From positions 2,102,501 through 2,166,500 of the forward strand of contig NZ_CP017768.1 of assembly GCF_002813695.1 (NCBI RefSeq): a DNA stretch of 64,000 nt, read 5' to 3'. A model generated the notes under the pieces. It was not told the DNA's origin, did not search any database, and saw only the letters and a program-made list of their open reading frames with translations. This stretch comes from Methanobacterium subterraneum (GTDB taxonomy: Archaea > Methanobacteriota > Methanobacteria > Methanobacteriales > Methanobacteriaceae). Numbering within the stretch: position 1 is the first letter of the stretch; every line of letters begins with the position of its first letter. Below, one piece after another: positions 49,880-59,445 of the stretch. The position numbers and the translations under genes were made by a program.

Positions 49880-49940
49880 TCCATATATATTAATTTCTAT
49901 ATAATTTTTTGGGGAAATTATATATATTAACGCGGTTTAA

Positions 49941-49955
49941 TGTGTTATCAACACA
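49941..49955. promoter_or_regulatory. operator candidate downstream of fwd TATA
   Basis: TGTGTTATCAACACA is a perfect 6-bp inverted repeat around ATC. It lies near the expected start point, a position suited to a repressor. It is the pair of the site at 49865. Confidence 0.5.
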
Positions 49956-50129
49956 CATGATGTCTTGCTCTTAAACCATGACTTAGATGAACGTTAATCA
50001 AAGATTTTCTACGTTTTTGGGCTGATAATGGGCACAATACTGATTGTAATTGAATTATAATTGTGCTGTTGATGTCTGTGCTGTTTTGAAGGTATAACCG
50101 ATTCATAGAATATAAAGGAGGTTGATGTA

Positions 50130-51185
50130 ATGGATACAACAGAAATTATTGAAGGTAAAGATATTTCTGTGGAGAGAACAGGCGAAGAGGAGCGAAAACT
50201 ACTCTTTAAAGATGACCTTTGTGCTGCCTGTGGTCTCTGTGAAAAGATCTGTCCAGTGAACGCCATAGAGGTACAACCTACCGGTGCTATGGTACGAACA
50301 GAGCAAGATGTAAGCTCTCTAGACATTGATGAGAATAAGTGTGTTCTCTGTGGAATGTGCAGTTGCATTTGCCCATTCAACGCATTGGATATGGAAATAG
50401 GTGGAGAATCCATAAAAACAATGGATGCTTATCCTCAGTTAATGAAATCTGCAGAAATCCAGGACGATGCCTGTATATACTGCAAAGCATGTGAAACAGC
50501 ATGCCCTGCAGAAGCCATCACCATTGACCGGAAACTCCCAGACCGATCAAAACTGGTAACCGGTGAAATTGAAATAGACAAAGAAACCTGTGTAGACTGT
50601 GGTATATGCGAAGAAATGTGTCCAGCCGATGCAATCACACTAGGCCACAAATTACCAACATCTGACGACCCAACAGTATCCTCAGACATAGAGGTTGACA
50701 CAGATAAATGTGTTTACTGTCTGGTATGTAAGAAAGCCTGCCCAGTCGACGCCATAAAGGCAGTGTGTAGAATTTGTTCATACGGAGACTACGACATAAA
50801 AGCCGAAGACTCTGAAATAACTGGAAATTCCAACATCGACGATGAACTATGTGTGAACTGCGGATGGTGCCAGGATATCTGCCCAGTAGATGCAGCAACA
50901 GTAACCAAACCATTCGAAGGAACCCTGGAACTTAACCAGGATCTCTGCCAGGGATGTGAAACCTGTGTAATGGTCTGCCCCTGCAATGTTCTGTCATTCC
51001 CACAGTCAACCGACGGTGGTATGAAACCTGAAAAATTACACAAAGATGAAAAATACTGCATATACTGTGGAGCTTGTGAAAAATCATGCCCAGTGGACGC
51101 AATTCAGGTTACCAGAACCAGTATCAACAGCACACCAATAAAATCTAAATCATGGCAAAAAGCCTTCGATTCCGTGAAAAACTAA
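50130..51185 (+). CDS. fwdF: formylmethanofuran dehydrogenase polyferredoxin FwdF
   Basis: 351 residues with eight CxxCxxCxxxCP motifs (for example [36 protein letters not shown]), so up to eight 4Fe-4S clusters. FwdF forms the electron wire in the Fwd complex between ferredoxin/heterodisulfide reductase and the FwdBD site. AAAGGAGG precedes the ATG. It is the first gene of fwdFGDACB; fwdH is not visible upstream. Expression is probably high, given codon choice and the strong ribosome site. Confidence 0.95.
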   Translation: MDTTEIIEGKDISVERTGEEERKLLFKDDLCAACGLCEKICPVNAIEVQPTGAMVRTEQDVSSLDIDENKCVLCGMCSCICPFNALDMEIGGESIKTMDAYPQLMKSAEIQDDACIYCKACETACPAEAITIDRKLPDRSKLVTGEIEIDKETCVDCGICEEMCPADAITLGHKLPTSDDPTVSSDIEVDTDKCVYCLVCKKACPVDAIKAVCRICSYGDYDIKAEDSEITGNSNIDDELCVNCGWCQDICPVDAATVTKPFEGTLELNQDLCQGCETCVMVCPCNVLSFPQSTDGGMKPEKLHKDEKYCIYCGACEKSCPVDAIQVTRTSINSTPIKSKSWQKAFDSVKN

Positions 51186-51200
51186 TTGTGAGGTAAAAAC

Positions 51201-51446
51201 ATGGCAATAGGACTTAAAGTATACCCCGAACTTTGCCACGGATGTGGTAACTGTGTTATCGCCTGCCCAGTGAATGCTTCCAGGAGTCCTGAGATAGCCG
51301 GTGGAAAAGGACCAACCGATGATGTGGAAATCATCATGATCGTGGAAGACGGCGAAATACAGATCAAAAATGCAGACCTATGTGGTAAATGCGGAACCTG
51401 CGTGGAAAGCTGCCCCGTAGATGCAATAACACTGGAGGATTTATAA
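51201..51446 (+). CDS. fwdG: formylmethanofuran dehydrogenase ferredoxin subunit FwdG
   Basis: 81 residues with two 4Fe-4S motifs, CHGCGNCVIACP and CGKCGTCVESCP. It joins FwdF to the catalytic subunits. It begins 15 bp after fwdF and its stop TAA overlaps the fwdD ATG by one base. Confidence 0.95.
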   Translation: MAIGLKVYPELCHGCGNCVIACPVNASRSPEIAGGKGPTDDVEIIMIVEDGEIQIKNADLCGKCGTCVESCPVDAITLEDL

Positions 51447-51832
51447 TGAACGTTATATTAAACACCGGAAGGACCGTATGGCAGGGACAAGCCATTGAGT
51501 CTGGTAAGGACCTTCAGATGTACGTAGACGCTGCTGCCATCTGTCACATGAACCGTGAAATGATGGATCAGATTGGATTAGAAGAAGGAGACAACATCGA
51601 AGTAGTATCCAATTTTGGAGATGTTGTGGTTAAGGTAGTAGAAACCAGAGAAACCCTACCCCCAGGAATGGTCTACATTCCCATGGGTCCCTGGGCCAAC
51701 CGGGTAATTGACCCTGATACAGACTCCACAGCCACACCCCGATTCAAAAACATACCAGTAGAAATCGCTCCAACTGCAGAAGAAGTACTGGATATGCCAA
51801 CTTTGATGAAAGTCTACAAGAAATATAACTAA
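51446..51832 (+). CDS. fwdD: formylmethanofuran dehydrogenase subunit D
   Basis: 128 residues from ATG 51446, overlapping the fwdG stop. It is a molybdopterin-dinucleotide-binding beta-barrel domain (NTGRTVWQGQAIESGKDL, GMVYIPMGPWAN). In this enzyme the pterin site is split between FwdB and FwdD; together they reduce CO2 to formate at a tungsten (or Mo) centre. Longer upstream reading from 51389 would overlap fwdG and is not needed. Confidence 0.95.
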   Translation: MNVILNTGRTVWQGQAIESGKDLQMYVDAAAICHMNREMMDQIGLEEGDNIEVVSNFGDVVVKVVETRETLPPGMVYIPMGPWANRVIDPDTDSTATPRFKNIPVEIAPTAEEVLDMPTLMKVYKKYN

Positions 51833-51865
51833 ACCATCATAAACCAATAATAAGGAGGATTTTCC

Positions 51866-53581
51866 TTGGAACACATAATCAAAAATGGATTTGTTTACTG
51901 TCCACAAAACGGCGTTGATGGAGAAAAAATGGATATCTGCATCAAAGACGGAAAAATTGTGGAACAGGTAAGTTCAGATGCAAATGTGATAGATGCATCA
52001 GGCCAAATTGTAATGCCTGGTGGAATCGATCCTCACACTCACATTGCCGGTGCAAAGGTCAACGTAGGCCGAATGTACCGTCCTGAGGATAGTAAAAAAG
52101 ATGTTGAAGCCGGACAATCTGGAGGAAGAGCAGGAAGTGGATTCTCAGTTCCATCAACCTTCATGACCGGTCAAAGATACGCACAAATGGGTTACACCAC
52201 CGCAATGGAAGCAGCAATGCCACCATTACTAGCCAGACACACCCACGAAGAATTCCATGACACACCCATCATTGACCACGCAGCCTACCCATTATTCGGG
52301 AACAACTGGTTCGTAATGCAATACTTAAAAGACGGGGACATCGATGGATGTGCAGCCTACACCTCATGGCTCTTAAAAGCCACCAAAGGTTACACCATAA
52401 AAATCGTAAACCCTGGAGGAACCGAAGCCTGGGCTTGGGGAGGAAACGTACACGGAATACACGACCCAACACCATACTTCGACATCGAATCATTCGATAT
52501 AATCAGAGGTCTGGCAGAAGTTAACGAAATGCTGGGACTACCCCACGCCATACACCTCCACTGTAACGACCTGGGGCACCCTGGAAACTTCGAAACCACC
52601 CTGGCATCATTTGACGTGCCAAAGGGAATCAAAGCCAACCCACAAACCGGAAGCCGTGACGCAGTACTCTACGCAACTCACGTGCAGTTCCACAGTTACG
52701 GAGGAACTAGCTGGAGAGATGTGGTATCTGAGGCGCCAACCATCGCTGACTACATCAACAAAAATGACCACATAGTATTCGATGTAGGGCAGGTCACCCT
52801 GGATGAAACTACCACCATGACCGCAGACGGGCCAATGGAATTCGATCTGCACAGCTTAAACGGTTTAAAATGGGCTAACTGTGATGTAGAACTTGAAACT
52901 GGTTCAGGACTTGTACCATTCATCTACGCAGCACGGGCACCAGTACCAGCCCTACAATGGGCTGTAGGTATGGAACTATTCCTGTTAACCAAAGATGCTG
53001 GAAAAGTCTGCCTAACCACTGACAGTCCAAACGCAGGACCATTCACCAGATACCCAAGAGTAATCAGCTGGTTAATGAGTAACAAAGCAAGAAAAGACCT
53101 CATTGATGGAGAACTCCACAAATGGGCTCAGAGGAAAAGTAGCGTAGCTACTCTTGACCGTGAATACAGCTTCCTGGAAATCGCACAGATAACCAGATCC
53201 ACACCAGCCAAAGTCCTGGGTCTATCAGATACCAAAGGACACCTTGGAGTAGGAGCTGATGCTGACGTATCTATCTACAACTACAACCCAGAAACACAGG
53301 ACCCATCTGTGGACTACCGTACACTGGAATCTGCAATGCAACACGCAGCATACACTTTGAAAGACGGTCAAATCGTGGTCAAAGACGGAACTGTGACCAA
53401 CCCAACACTACGCGGACGTAGCTACTGGGTAGACACCAGTGTGGATGAAACCATCTACAACGAAGTAGTGGCCAACGTGGAAAAAACATTTAAACAGTAC
53501 TACTCTGTAAACTTCGCAAACTACCCGGTGCAGGACGACTATCTGCCACACTCCGCTCCAATTAAGGGGGTGATGCAATGA
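51866..53581 (+). CDS. fwdA: formylmethanofuran dehydrogenase subunit A (metallohydrolase)
   Basis: 571 residues from TTG 51866 below AAGGAGG. It is an amidohydrolase fold with metal ligands in GGIDPHTHIAGAKV, IHLHCNDLGHPG and a late LTTDSPNAGPF. FwdA condenses the formate made by FwdBD with methanofuran at a binuclear metal site. It overlaps fwdC by four bases (ATGA). Confidence 0.97.
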   Translation: MEHIIKNGFVYCPQNGVDGEKMDICIKDGKIVEQVSSDANVIDASGQIVMPGGIDPHTHIAGAKVNVGRMYRPEDSKKDVEAGQSGGRAGSGFSVPSTFMTGQRYAQMGYTTAMEAAMPPLLARHTHEEFHDTPIIDHAAYPLFGNNWFVMQYLKDGDIDGCAAYTSWLLKATKGYTIKIVNPGGTEAWAWGGNVHGIHDPTPYFDIESFDIIRGLAEVNEMLGLPHAIHLHCNDLGHPGNFETTLASFDVPKGIKANPQTGSRDAVLYATHVQFHSYGGTSWRDVVSEAPTIADYINKNDHIVFDVGQVTLDETTTMTADGPMEFDLHSLNGLKWANCDVELETGSGLVPFIYAARAPVPALQWAVGMELFLLTKDAGKVCLTTDSPNAGPFTRYPRVISWLMSNKARKDLIDGELHKWAQRKSSVATLDREYSFLEIAQITRSTPAKVLGLSDTKGHLGVGADADVSIYNYNPETQDPSVDYRTLESAMQHAAYTLKDGQIVVKDGTVTNPTLRGRSYWVDTSVDETIYNEVVANVEKTFKQYYSVNFANYPVQDDYLPHSAPIKGVMQ

Positions 53582-54384
53582 TCACATTGACACCAAAAGA
53601 ACAGCCAGAAGTACCTATAGAAATTGATACAATAACCCCAGATTCATTAGCTGGTAAAACCATTGATGAAATCAAAAACATCCCTATTTTGCATGGTAAC
53701 GGCCAAGTACCATTAGCTGACTTCTTCGAAGTGGAAGGAGAAGCAGGTGCCACAGCCGCTGAAACCAAAATCCTCATTGATGGTGATGTTTCCCAGACCA
53801 AACGCATAGGGCAGGGAATGACCGCCGGTGAAATTACCGTCAAAGGCAACGTCAACATGTATGTTGGTGCTGAGATGGAAGGTGGATTAATCACTGTGGA
53901 AGGAAATGCCAATGGATGGGCCGGACAGAACATGAGAGGCGGAGAACTGGAGATCCTGGGAGATGCAGGTGACTATGTAGGTGCATCATACAGGGGAGAC
54001 TGGAGAGGTATGAGTGGGGGTAAAATCACCATCCACGGAAACGCCAAAAGTGAAATCGCTGAATACATGAACGGCGGTAAACTAATTGTCAAAGGTGACG
54101 TTAGTATCATGCCCGGAATCCATATGAACAACGGAGTCCTGATCATTGAAGGGAACGTCATAGCCCGAGCCGGAGGGGAGATGGCAGGCGGAACAATAGT
54201 GATCAAAGGAATAATCGACGAATTCCTGGCTGGCTTCGAATACCTTGGTGTTGAAAAGGACATCGAAGTTGAAGGGGAAGTCATACCCGGAGCATTCTAC
54301 AAATTTAAAGGAGACTACGCAATCAAAGGAGCTAGTGGAATTATTTACGCTGCAGTAGCAGGTAATGCCCACATAGCTCCCTAG
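53578..54384 (+). CDS. fwdC: formylmethanofuran dehydrogenase subunit C
   Basis: 268 residues. It has glycine-rich beta-helix repeats (GNVNMYVGAEMEGGLITVEG, GWAGQNMRGGELEILGDAG, GEMAGGTIVIKG), the fold shared with the C-terminal domain of glutamate synthase. It is a structural subunit between A and B/D. It starts inside the end of fwdA and is followed by fwdB after 15 bp. Confidence 0.95.
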   Translation: MITLTPKEQPEVPIEIDTITPDSLAGKTIDEIKNIPILHGNGQVPLADFFEVEGEAGATAAETKILIDGDVSQTKRIGQGMTAGEITVKGNVNMYVGAEMEGGLITVEGNANGWAGQNMRGGELEILGDAGDYVGASYRGDWRGMSGGKITIHGNAKSEIAEYMNGGKLIVKGDVSIMPGIHMNNGVLIIEGNVIARAGGEMAGGTIVIKGIIDEFLAGFEYLGVEKDIEVEGEVIPGAFYKFKGDYAIKGASGIIYAAVAGNAHIAP

Positions 54385-54399
54385 AATGGAGGGATAATT

Positions 54400-55704
54400 T
54401 TGGAACTCGTAAAAAACGTGGTGTGCCCCTTCTGTGGAACACTATGTGACGATATCATCTGTAAAGTGGAAGGCGACGAAATCGTCGGAACCATAAACGC
54501 CTGCCGGATCGGACACAGTAAATTTGTCCATGCCGAAGGTGCAATGCGCTGGAAACAACCCCAAGTAAGGGATGAAAACGGCGAACTCGTGGCAACAACC
54601 TACGAAGAAGCCATTGAAAGGGCTGCTCAAGTCCTGGCTAAATCAAAACGACCATTAATGTACGGCTGGAGCTGTACTGACTGTGACGCTCAGGCAGCAG
54701 GTATGGCACTAGCTGAAAATACCAAGGCTGTTGTGGACAACACCGCATCTGTATGCCACGGACCATCAGTACTTGCTCTGCAGGACGTAGGATACCCTAT
54801 CTGTACTTTTGGAGAAGTTAAAAACCGTGCCGATGTGGTAGTATATTGGGGATGCAACCCCATGCACGCCCACCCCCGCCACCTCTCCCGGCATGTATTT
54901 GCCAGGGGATTCTTCAGAGAAAGGGGCCGATCCGACAGAAAATTAATCGTAGTGGACCCCCGAGAAAGTGATTCATCAAAACTGGCTGACATTCACATTC
55001 AGGTAGGGTACAACCAGGATTACGAACTACTGGATGCAATGAGAGCAGCCATGATGGGCCATGAAATCCTCTACGACGAAGTAGCAGGAGTACCCAGAGA
55101 AGACATTGAAGCAGTAGTGGAACTCCTTAAAAAAGCCCAGTTTGGTATTCTCTTCTTTGGAATGGGAATCACCCACAGCCGGGGAAAACACAGGAACATT
55201 GACACTGCCATTATGATGGTCCAGGACCTGAACAACTTTGGTAAATTCACTCTCATACCCATGAGGGGACACTACAATGTAACTGGATTTAACCAGGTTG
55301 CTACCTGGGAAAGCGGATACCCATACTGTATTGACTTTGCCACTGGAATACCAAGGTACAACCCTGGAGAAACAGGATCAAACGACCTACTCCAGAGCAA
55401 GGAAACCGATGCCATGATGGTTATCGCATCCGACCCTGGAGCACACTTCCCACAGAAGTCCCTGCGACGTATGGCTGAAATTCCAGTTATAGCCATTGAA
55501 CCACACCGAACCCCAACCACTGAACTGGCTGATGTCATCCTACCTCCTGCTATTGTGGGAATGGAAACCGCTGGAACAGCCTATCGTATGGAAGGTGTAC
55601 CCATCAGGATGAGGAAAGTGGTAAACTCAGATCTTCTCTCTGACCGGGAAATACTGGAAAAACTCATGGAACGGGTAATGGAAATAAAAACCGCATCTAA
55701 ATAA
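54400..55704 (+). CDS. fwdB: formylmethanofuran dehydrogenase subunit B (W-type, Cys)
   Basis: 434 residues from TTG 54400 below GGAGGG. An N-terminal 4Fe-4S motif (CPFCGTLCDDIIC) is followed by the metal-ligand Cys in TASVCHGPSV, and pterin contacts such as YWGCNPMHAHPRH and FGMGITHSRGKH. It reduces CO2 to formate with the split FwdD domain. The operon order F-G-D-A-C-B matches the tungsten isoenzyme of Methanobacteriales rather than fmdECB. Last gene of the operon, with a strong hairpin after it. Confidence 0.96.
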   Translation: MELVKNVVCPFCGTLCDDIICKVEGDEIVGTINACRIGHSKFVHAEGAMRWKQPQVRDENGELVATTYEEAIERAAQVLAKSKRPLMYGWSCTDCDAQAAGMALAENTKAVVDNTASVCHGPSVLALQDVGYPICTFGEVKNRADVVVYWGCNPMHAHPRHLSRHVFARGFFRERGRSDRKLIVVDPRESDSSKLADIHIQVGYNQDYELLDAMRAAMMGHEILYDEVAGVPREDIEAVVELLKKAQFGILFFGMGITHSRGKHRNIDTAIMMVQDLNNFGKFTLIPMRGHYNVTGFNQVATWESGYPYCIDFATGIPRYNPGETGSNDLLQSKETDAMMVIASDPGAHFPQKSLRRMAEIPVIAIEPHRTPTTELADVILPPAIVGMETAGTAYRMEGVPIRMRKVVNSDLLSDREILEKLMERVMEIKTASK

Positions 55705-55728
55705 GCCCACGTGGCTTATTTTTTTTAT
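55700..55728 (+). terminator. hairpin terminator after fwdB
   Basis: AATAAGCC and GGCTTATT form a perfect 8-bp stem around CACGT, followed directly by a long T run. The stop codon of fwdB lies in the left arm. Confidence 0.85.
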
Positions 55729-55795
55729 TTTTTCATTTTTTTTTACTGATGTTTGAAGTGGGTTAATTGCTCTAGTGTGCTTTTTTTATTAAACT

Positions 55796-55984
55796 GTATA
55801 TCTCGGGAACTGTACATCTTTCAAGTTCTAAAAATAGAAACAGAATCTTTTATCAAGCCCAAAAAAATCCAAGAGGCTTAAAATTTTATCAATTCACATT
55901 CAACATCGGGATAAACTGGTTTAAAAAATCACCCAAAACCATAATATAAAAATTAAAAATATACACTCACCGGTGAATGAGTGT
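55796..55984. mobile_element. IS1595-type relic, internally deleted
   Basis: The right part (from about 55880) reads KFYQFTFNIGINWFKKSPKT, close to the last residues of the transposase at 17567-17941. It continues through a matching 3' end to ACACTCACCGGTGAATGAGTG, a decayed terminal repeat. On the left, ATCTCGGGAACTGTACA (55799) resembles the other terminal repeat. The element is about 190 bp instead of 978, so it is a MITE-like deletion form or relic of a related, not identical, element. Confidence 0.7.
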
Positions 55985-56036
55985 TGCATTTTGAAAAGTA
56001 GTTGAAATTCTAGTAATAATTTCTTTAAAACTTTTA

Positions 56037-56561
56037 TTAATTTTTAAAGAGCTCACTTTCTTCGGCCTGATTTTCCTTGGCCGTTATATCTTCAGGAGTT
56101 AATTTAAATACTGAAGTTGTGTTGTTATCCATTGAAGATTTGTAATTTTCAATGAAACTAGCAGTCAATGGTTTTTTGTAGTAGTTTGGCAGGTACTTTT
56201 CCACCAGTTTCCAAAGAGCTGTGGCTGCTATGTCAAAATCAACAACTTTTTCTATTTTTCCAAAAAGCATGACGCTCATGTAAGAAGTATCAGCATGGCA
56301 GGGCATAGGATCAGTTACTGTTCCAATTTCTTCATAAACTGTGAAAGACACTGGTGGTTCTTCACAGAGGATGTCCACCTTTTTACCAGAACCCATTCCA
56401 TGGAAAAAAATGTAACCTTCATACCACACGAAGTTCACTGGAACTGCGTAGGGGTAATCATCACCATTCATTGCGATCACACCGGTTCTACTCTCTTTTA
56501 GGAATTTTTCAATTTTTTCCTGGTCTTTACAATCTCTCTGTGAGTATTTAACTTTATTCAT
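56037..56561 (-). CDS. pyridoxamine-oxidase-like FMN-binding protein
   Basis: 174 residues from ATG 56561, six bases below AGGTG; a longer frame from 56618 lacks a site. It is a split-barrel flavin protein of the nitroimidazole-resistance (NimA)-like group: GVIAMNGDDYPYAVPVNFVW, YIFFHGMGSGKKVDIL, and VMLFGKIEKV. It probably binds FMN or F420 and has a redox or detoxifying role. The substrate is unknown. Its own promoter lies toward the MopB gene. Confidence 0.85.
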   Translation of the reverse strand: MNKVKYSQRDCKDQEKIEKFLKESRTGVIAMNGDDYPYAVPVNFVWYEGYIFFHGMGSGKKVDILCEEPPVSFTVYEEIGTVTDPMPCHADTSYMSVMLFGKIEKVVDFDIAATALWKLVEKYLPNYYKKPLTASFIENYKSSMDNNTTSVFKLTPEDITAKENQAEESELFKN

Positions 56562-56653
56562 GTTTACACCTATTTTTTTTAGTAGTTGAGAATTAACGTT
56601 AGTTTTTTTAGTGGTCATGGGGCTGTTGGAACTTTATTTTTTTTAAAAAAATT

Positions 56654-58624
56654 TCACCTTTTTTTCTTCATCTTAACAAATGTTTCGTAGTATGGAGCGC
56701 CATTTCCACAATCACTTATTAAATCCGGTGTTAAGATGTTCACACATTTATTGTACTTATTCCACCCTCCCCTGTTGGTGAGAACATAGTCAGTTCTCAG
56801 GGTAGCGTTCTTTTCAGCTTTAACTAAAAGTTTTCCTTGCTGAGATTCTAACCAAATTTCTTCATTTTCTTCAATATTTCTTTCTTTTAGAATTTTAGGA
56901 TGCACCTGTACTGATAAAACACCATTTTTGTGTTCATTTTCAGGTATCTCTGAGCCTATCCATTCTCGGGGGCTGACTGATAATAAACGAAGGTTAAATT
57001 CATCATTTTGTCTGAAATTTATGTTCAATGTCATGTTTCCATTTTTAATGTTCAGTTTTCCTGGGAATTCATATTTTCCTGATTCAGTTTTGAACTTGCC
57101 ATCTGTAAATGGGGTAATTGGGGCTGAAGGGAATCTATGGGGCTTTCTTAGGAGTTCTTCCAAAGGTATTCCAGCATCGATTATAGGGTTTGCCAGTTTA
57201 CTCAGCCAGTCACGTGGTGATCCACCCATTTCATCTTTAAAACCTAATTTTGTTGATAATTCTTGTAATATCCTTAACTCCGATCTAGATTCACCAAGAG
57301 GCTCAATCACAGGATTCAAGGGTGATATCCAGTTATGACCATAACTTCCCACCAGATCTTCATCTTCCAAAAAAGTGGTTGCAGGTAAAAAGAGGTTTGC
57401 TACATCTGCAGTGTCATTTAGGAAATGATCTACCATTATAACATCATCAACACTTTGAAACGCTTTTTTCACGAGGGATGAGTTTGCCAACATGGCCAAT
57501 GGATTTCCTGCAGTGATGAAGATAAGTTTAATAGGCGGATCTTTCATTTGGAGAATAGATTTACCGGCGATGGGTATGGTAATTTTCCTTTGATTAGGTG
57601 CCTGGGCATCAAGGGCATACCGATGGTCAAAATATCCATATTCATCAAAACCATGGCTTACACCCCCACCACTTTTACCTATATTTCCAGTAATGGCTGC
57701 CAGTGCATCGATGAAACGGAAAGTTAGATGGCTTTGCTGGTAACGCTGCAATCCCCAACCTAAAATTATACTGCTGGGATTACCTGTTGCGTACCATCTT
57801 GTGATCTCATATAATTCATTTAAGGGAACATCAGTTATCTTGGAAAGTTCATTCAGGCTGTACTCATTCAAAAACTCAATGTAATCCTTGAAATATTTAG
57901 TATGGCTGGTTATGAATTCTTTATCGGAAGATCCATCTTTTAATAGTATTATTGCCATGGCCATTGCTAAAAATCCATCAGATCCTGGGGCAGGTTGTAG
58001 GTGCATGTCTGATCTTTTAGCTGTTTCGCTGGTGACGGGGTCAATTGTTACTAGCTTAGCACCTTTTTTTCGTGCTTGAAGAAGGATTTTCCACAAGTGA
58101 ATATCAGTAACCGCTGGATTCCTTCCCCATATCAATATAACATTGCTGTTAAGGTGATCGGTAGGGTCGTGTGAAATTCTCACCCCCATATCCATTTCTT
58201 GACCTGCCTGACCTGTTCCTCCACAAATTGATCCGTAAAGGGTAGAGACACCACCTAACAGGTTAAAAAAACGGCGATTTATGATTCTGAGGGCAGTTCT
58301 GGCCCCATATCCTTGATAGTAAAGAATGGACTGGCTCCCGTAATTATTACAAGCATTTCTTATTTTGTCGGCAGTTACATCCAGGGCTTCATCCCAGCTT
58401 ATCCTGATCCATTCTCCATCTTCCTTCTTCAGTGGGTGCAATATTCTTCTCTTACTGTAAAAACTTTTTTTTAAATAACTTCTGGTGTTTCCACAAATAA
58501 AACCACGCGTAATTTCATGTTCAGAGTTCCCTTGGAGTTTAGTTACCCTTCCATTTTCTACTTGTGCAATTATACTGCACGTTCCAGGACAGTCAGCTGT
58601 ACATGTGGTTAAAACTTCCCTCAT
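56654..58624 (-). CDS. molybdopterin oxidoreductase (DMSO reductase superfamily)
   Basis: 656 residues. The N-terminal 4Fe-4S motif reads CTADCPGTCSIIAQ with a fourth Cys in FICGNTR. Pterin-binding pieces are LIWGRNPAVTDIH, SDGFLAMAMAIILL and ILGWGLQRYQQSH, with a C-terminal dinucleotide-binding barrel (VQVHPKILKERNIEENEEIW). Near the metal-ligand position it reads TLYGSICGGTGQ, unlike the CHGPS of FdhA and FwdB, so it is neither of those. The substrate is unknown. It stands alone on the strand just below the nif cluster and is not of nitrogenase type. Confidence 0.85.
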   Translation of the reverse strand: MREVLTTCTADCPGTCSIIAQVENGRVTKLQGNSEHEITRGFICGNTRSYLKKSFYSKRRILHPLKKEDGEWIRISWDEALDVTADKIRNACNNYGSQSILYYQGYGARTALRIINRRFFNLLGGVSTLYGSICGGTGQAGQEMDMGVRISHDPTDHLNSNVILIWGRNPAVTDIHLWKILLQARKKGAKLVTIDPVTSETAKRSDMHLQPAPGSDGFLAMAMAIILLKDGSSDKEFITSHTKYFKDYIEFLNEYSLNELSKITDVPLNELYEITRWYATGNPSSIILGWGLQRYQQSHLTFRFIDALAAITGNIGKSGGGVSHGFDEYGYFDHRYALDAQAPNQRKITIPIAGKSILQMKDPPIKLIFITAGNPLAMLANSSLVKKAFQSVDDVIMVDHFLNDTADVANLFLPATTFLEDEDLVGSYGHNWISPLNPVIEPLGESRSELRILQELSTKLGFKDEMGGSPRDWLSKLANPIIDAGIPLEELLRKPHRFPSAPITPFTDGKFKTESGKYEFPGKLNIKNGNMTLNINFRQNDEFNLRLLSVSPREWIGSEIPENEHKNGVLSVQVHPKILKERNIEENEEIWLESQQGKLLVKAEKNATLRTDYVLTNRGGWNKYNKCVNILTPDLISDCGNGAPYYETFVKMKKKR

Positions 58625-58815
58625 AATATCTATTCTCTTGTTATCTTCGAATTTTTAAATATTAATATTCAAATTTAATAATTCAATTTTTTTTAAAGAT
58701 TTTTCCAAAAGAATCATTTTTTCTTTTTTTGTAATCTAAATATCCACGTTGCGCTTTGTAAGGTGAGATTATTTAAAAATATTAAAAAATAAAGATAAAT
58801 CAGGTATTCAAAGGT

Positions 58816-59004
58816 TCATTCGCTTATATTTATGGCTGAAGAAGGACACAAGTCCTGGCACAGTTCACATAGAGTACATTCGGCTCCTGATCCAACAGCT
58901 ATTCCATCATTTTCCAGCTTAAAAATGGACATCGGGCAGGAATCCACACATTCTGCACATTCTTTTCCATCACATTTTGTATGATCAATCTCTATTTTGG
59001 GCAT
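58816..59004 (-). CDS. 2[4Fe-4S] ferredoxin, nif-linked
   Basis: 62 residues from ATG 59004 below GGAGG. Cysteine motifs are CDGKECAECVDSCP and CTLCELCQDLCP; the first has an extra spacer residue. It follows the NifX-like gene with one base between. It probably passes electrons in nitrogenase reduction or cofactor assembly. Confidence 0.88.
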   Translation of the reverse strand: MPKIEIDHTKCDGKECAECVDSCPMSIFKLENDGIAVGSGAECTLCELCQDLCPSSAINISE

Positions 59005-59005
59005 T

Positions 59006-59359
59006 TTATTCCTCCACATTACTATTCGATTTTATTTCCCGGATAACTGAAGTAAGATAACTTGTTATTGCATTATTTATGGTCTTATTTTTAGATTCTA
59101 CTACTTCAATTCCAATTTCCTGTAATTTTTGACGGGGTTCGTTACCAATTCTTCTGCAAAATATTACTTTACAATCTTTCAGGATTTCTAAACCTCTTTT
59201 CCAGCGATATTCATGATCGTAAATGGGGTTTTTATTTTTTTCCCTTAATTCTACAAATTCAAGACCACTTTTTCCCATCTGGAAGATGAGGAAGTGCTCG
59301 GCCTGTCCAAAGTGCTGGTCTACTTTTTCACCATCGCTAGAGGCAACTGCAATCTTCAT
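59006..59359 (-). CDS. NifX/NafY-family FeMo-cofactor protein
   Basis: 117 residues of the dinitrogenase iron-molybdenum-cofactor domain: MKIAVASSDGEKVDQHFGQA, the central VIFCRRIGNEPRQKLQEIGI, and a C-terminal charged helix. Such proteins carry FeMo-co or precursors from NifEN to the apo-enzyme. Position below nifE-nifN and between two ferredoxins suits a NifX role. GGAGG precedes the ATG. Confidence 0.88.
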   Translation of the reverse strand: MKIAVASSDGEKVDQHFGQAEHFLIFQMGKSGLEFVELREKNKNPIYDHEYRWKRGLEILKDCKVIFCRRIGNEPRQKLQEIGIEVVESKNKTINNAITSYLTSVIREIKSNSNVEE

Positions 59360-59445
59360 TTAATCCTCCAGGGCATTGGTTTTTTTAACATTAATCCACT
59401 ATGTTTCCCCTTATTTTTTTATTCACTTTATTCAGCCTCATCTTT

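Larger units (their letters stand above)
49305..50129. promoter_or_regulatory. 825-bp divergent control region of mobB and fwd
   Basis: No gene seen. The right part has a TATA-like AATTATATATATTAACG at about 49917-49931, about 200 bp before fwdF, so the fwd message probably has a leader of about 170-180 nt. Two TGTGTT...ACACA palindromes bracket this TATA. The left part is AT-rich; the mobB promoter must be near 49330-49400. Confidence 0.55.

Noticed and set aside
49917..49931. ModE-type half site (ATATATTAACG) at the fwd promoter
   Set aside because: Only one half-site resembling the E. coli consensus, and it overlaps the TATA-like box; too weak to list as an operator.
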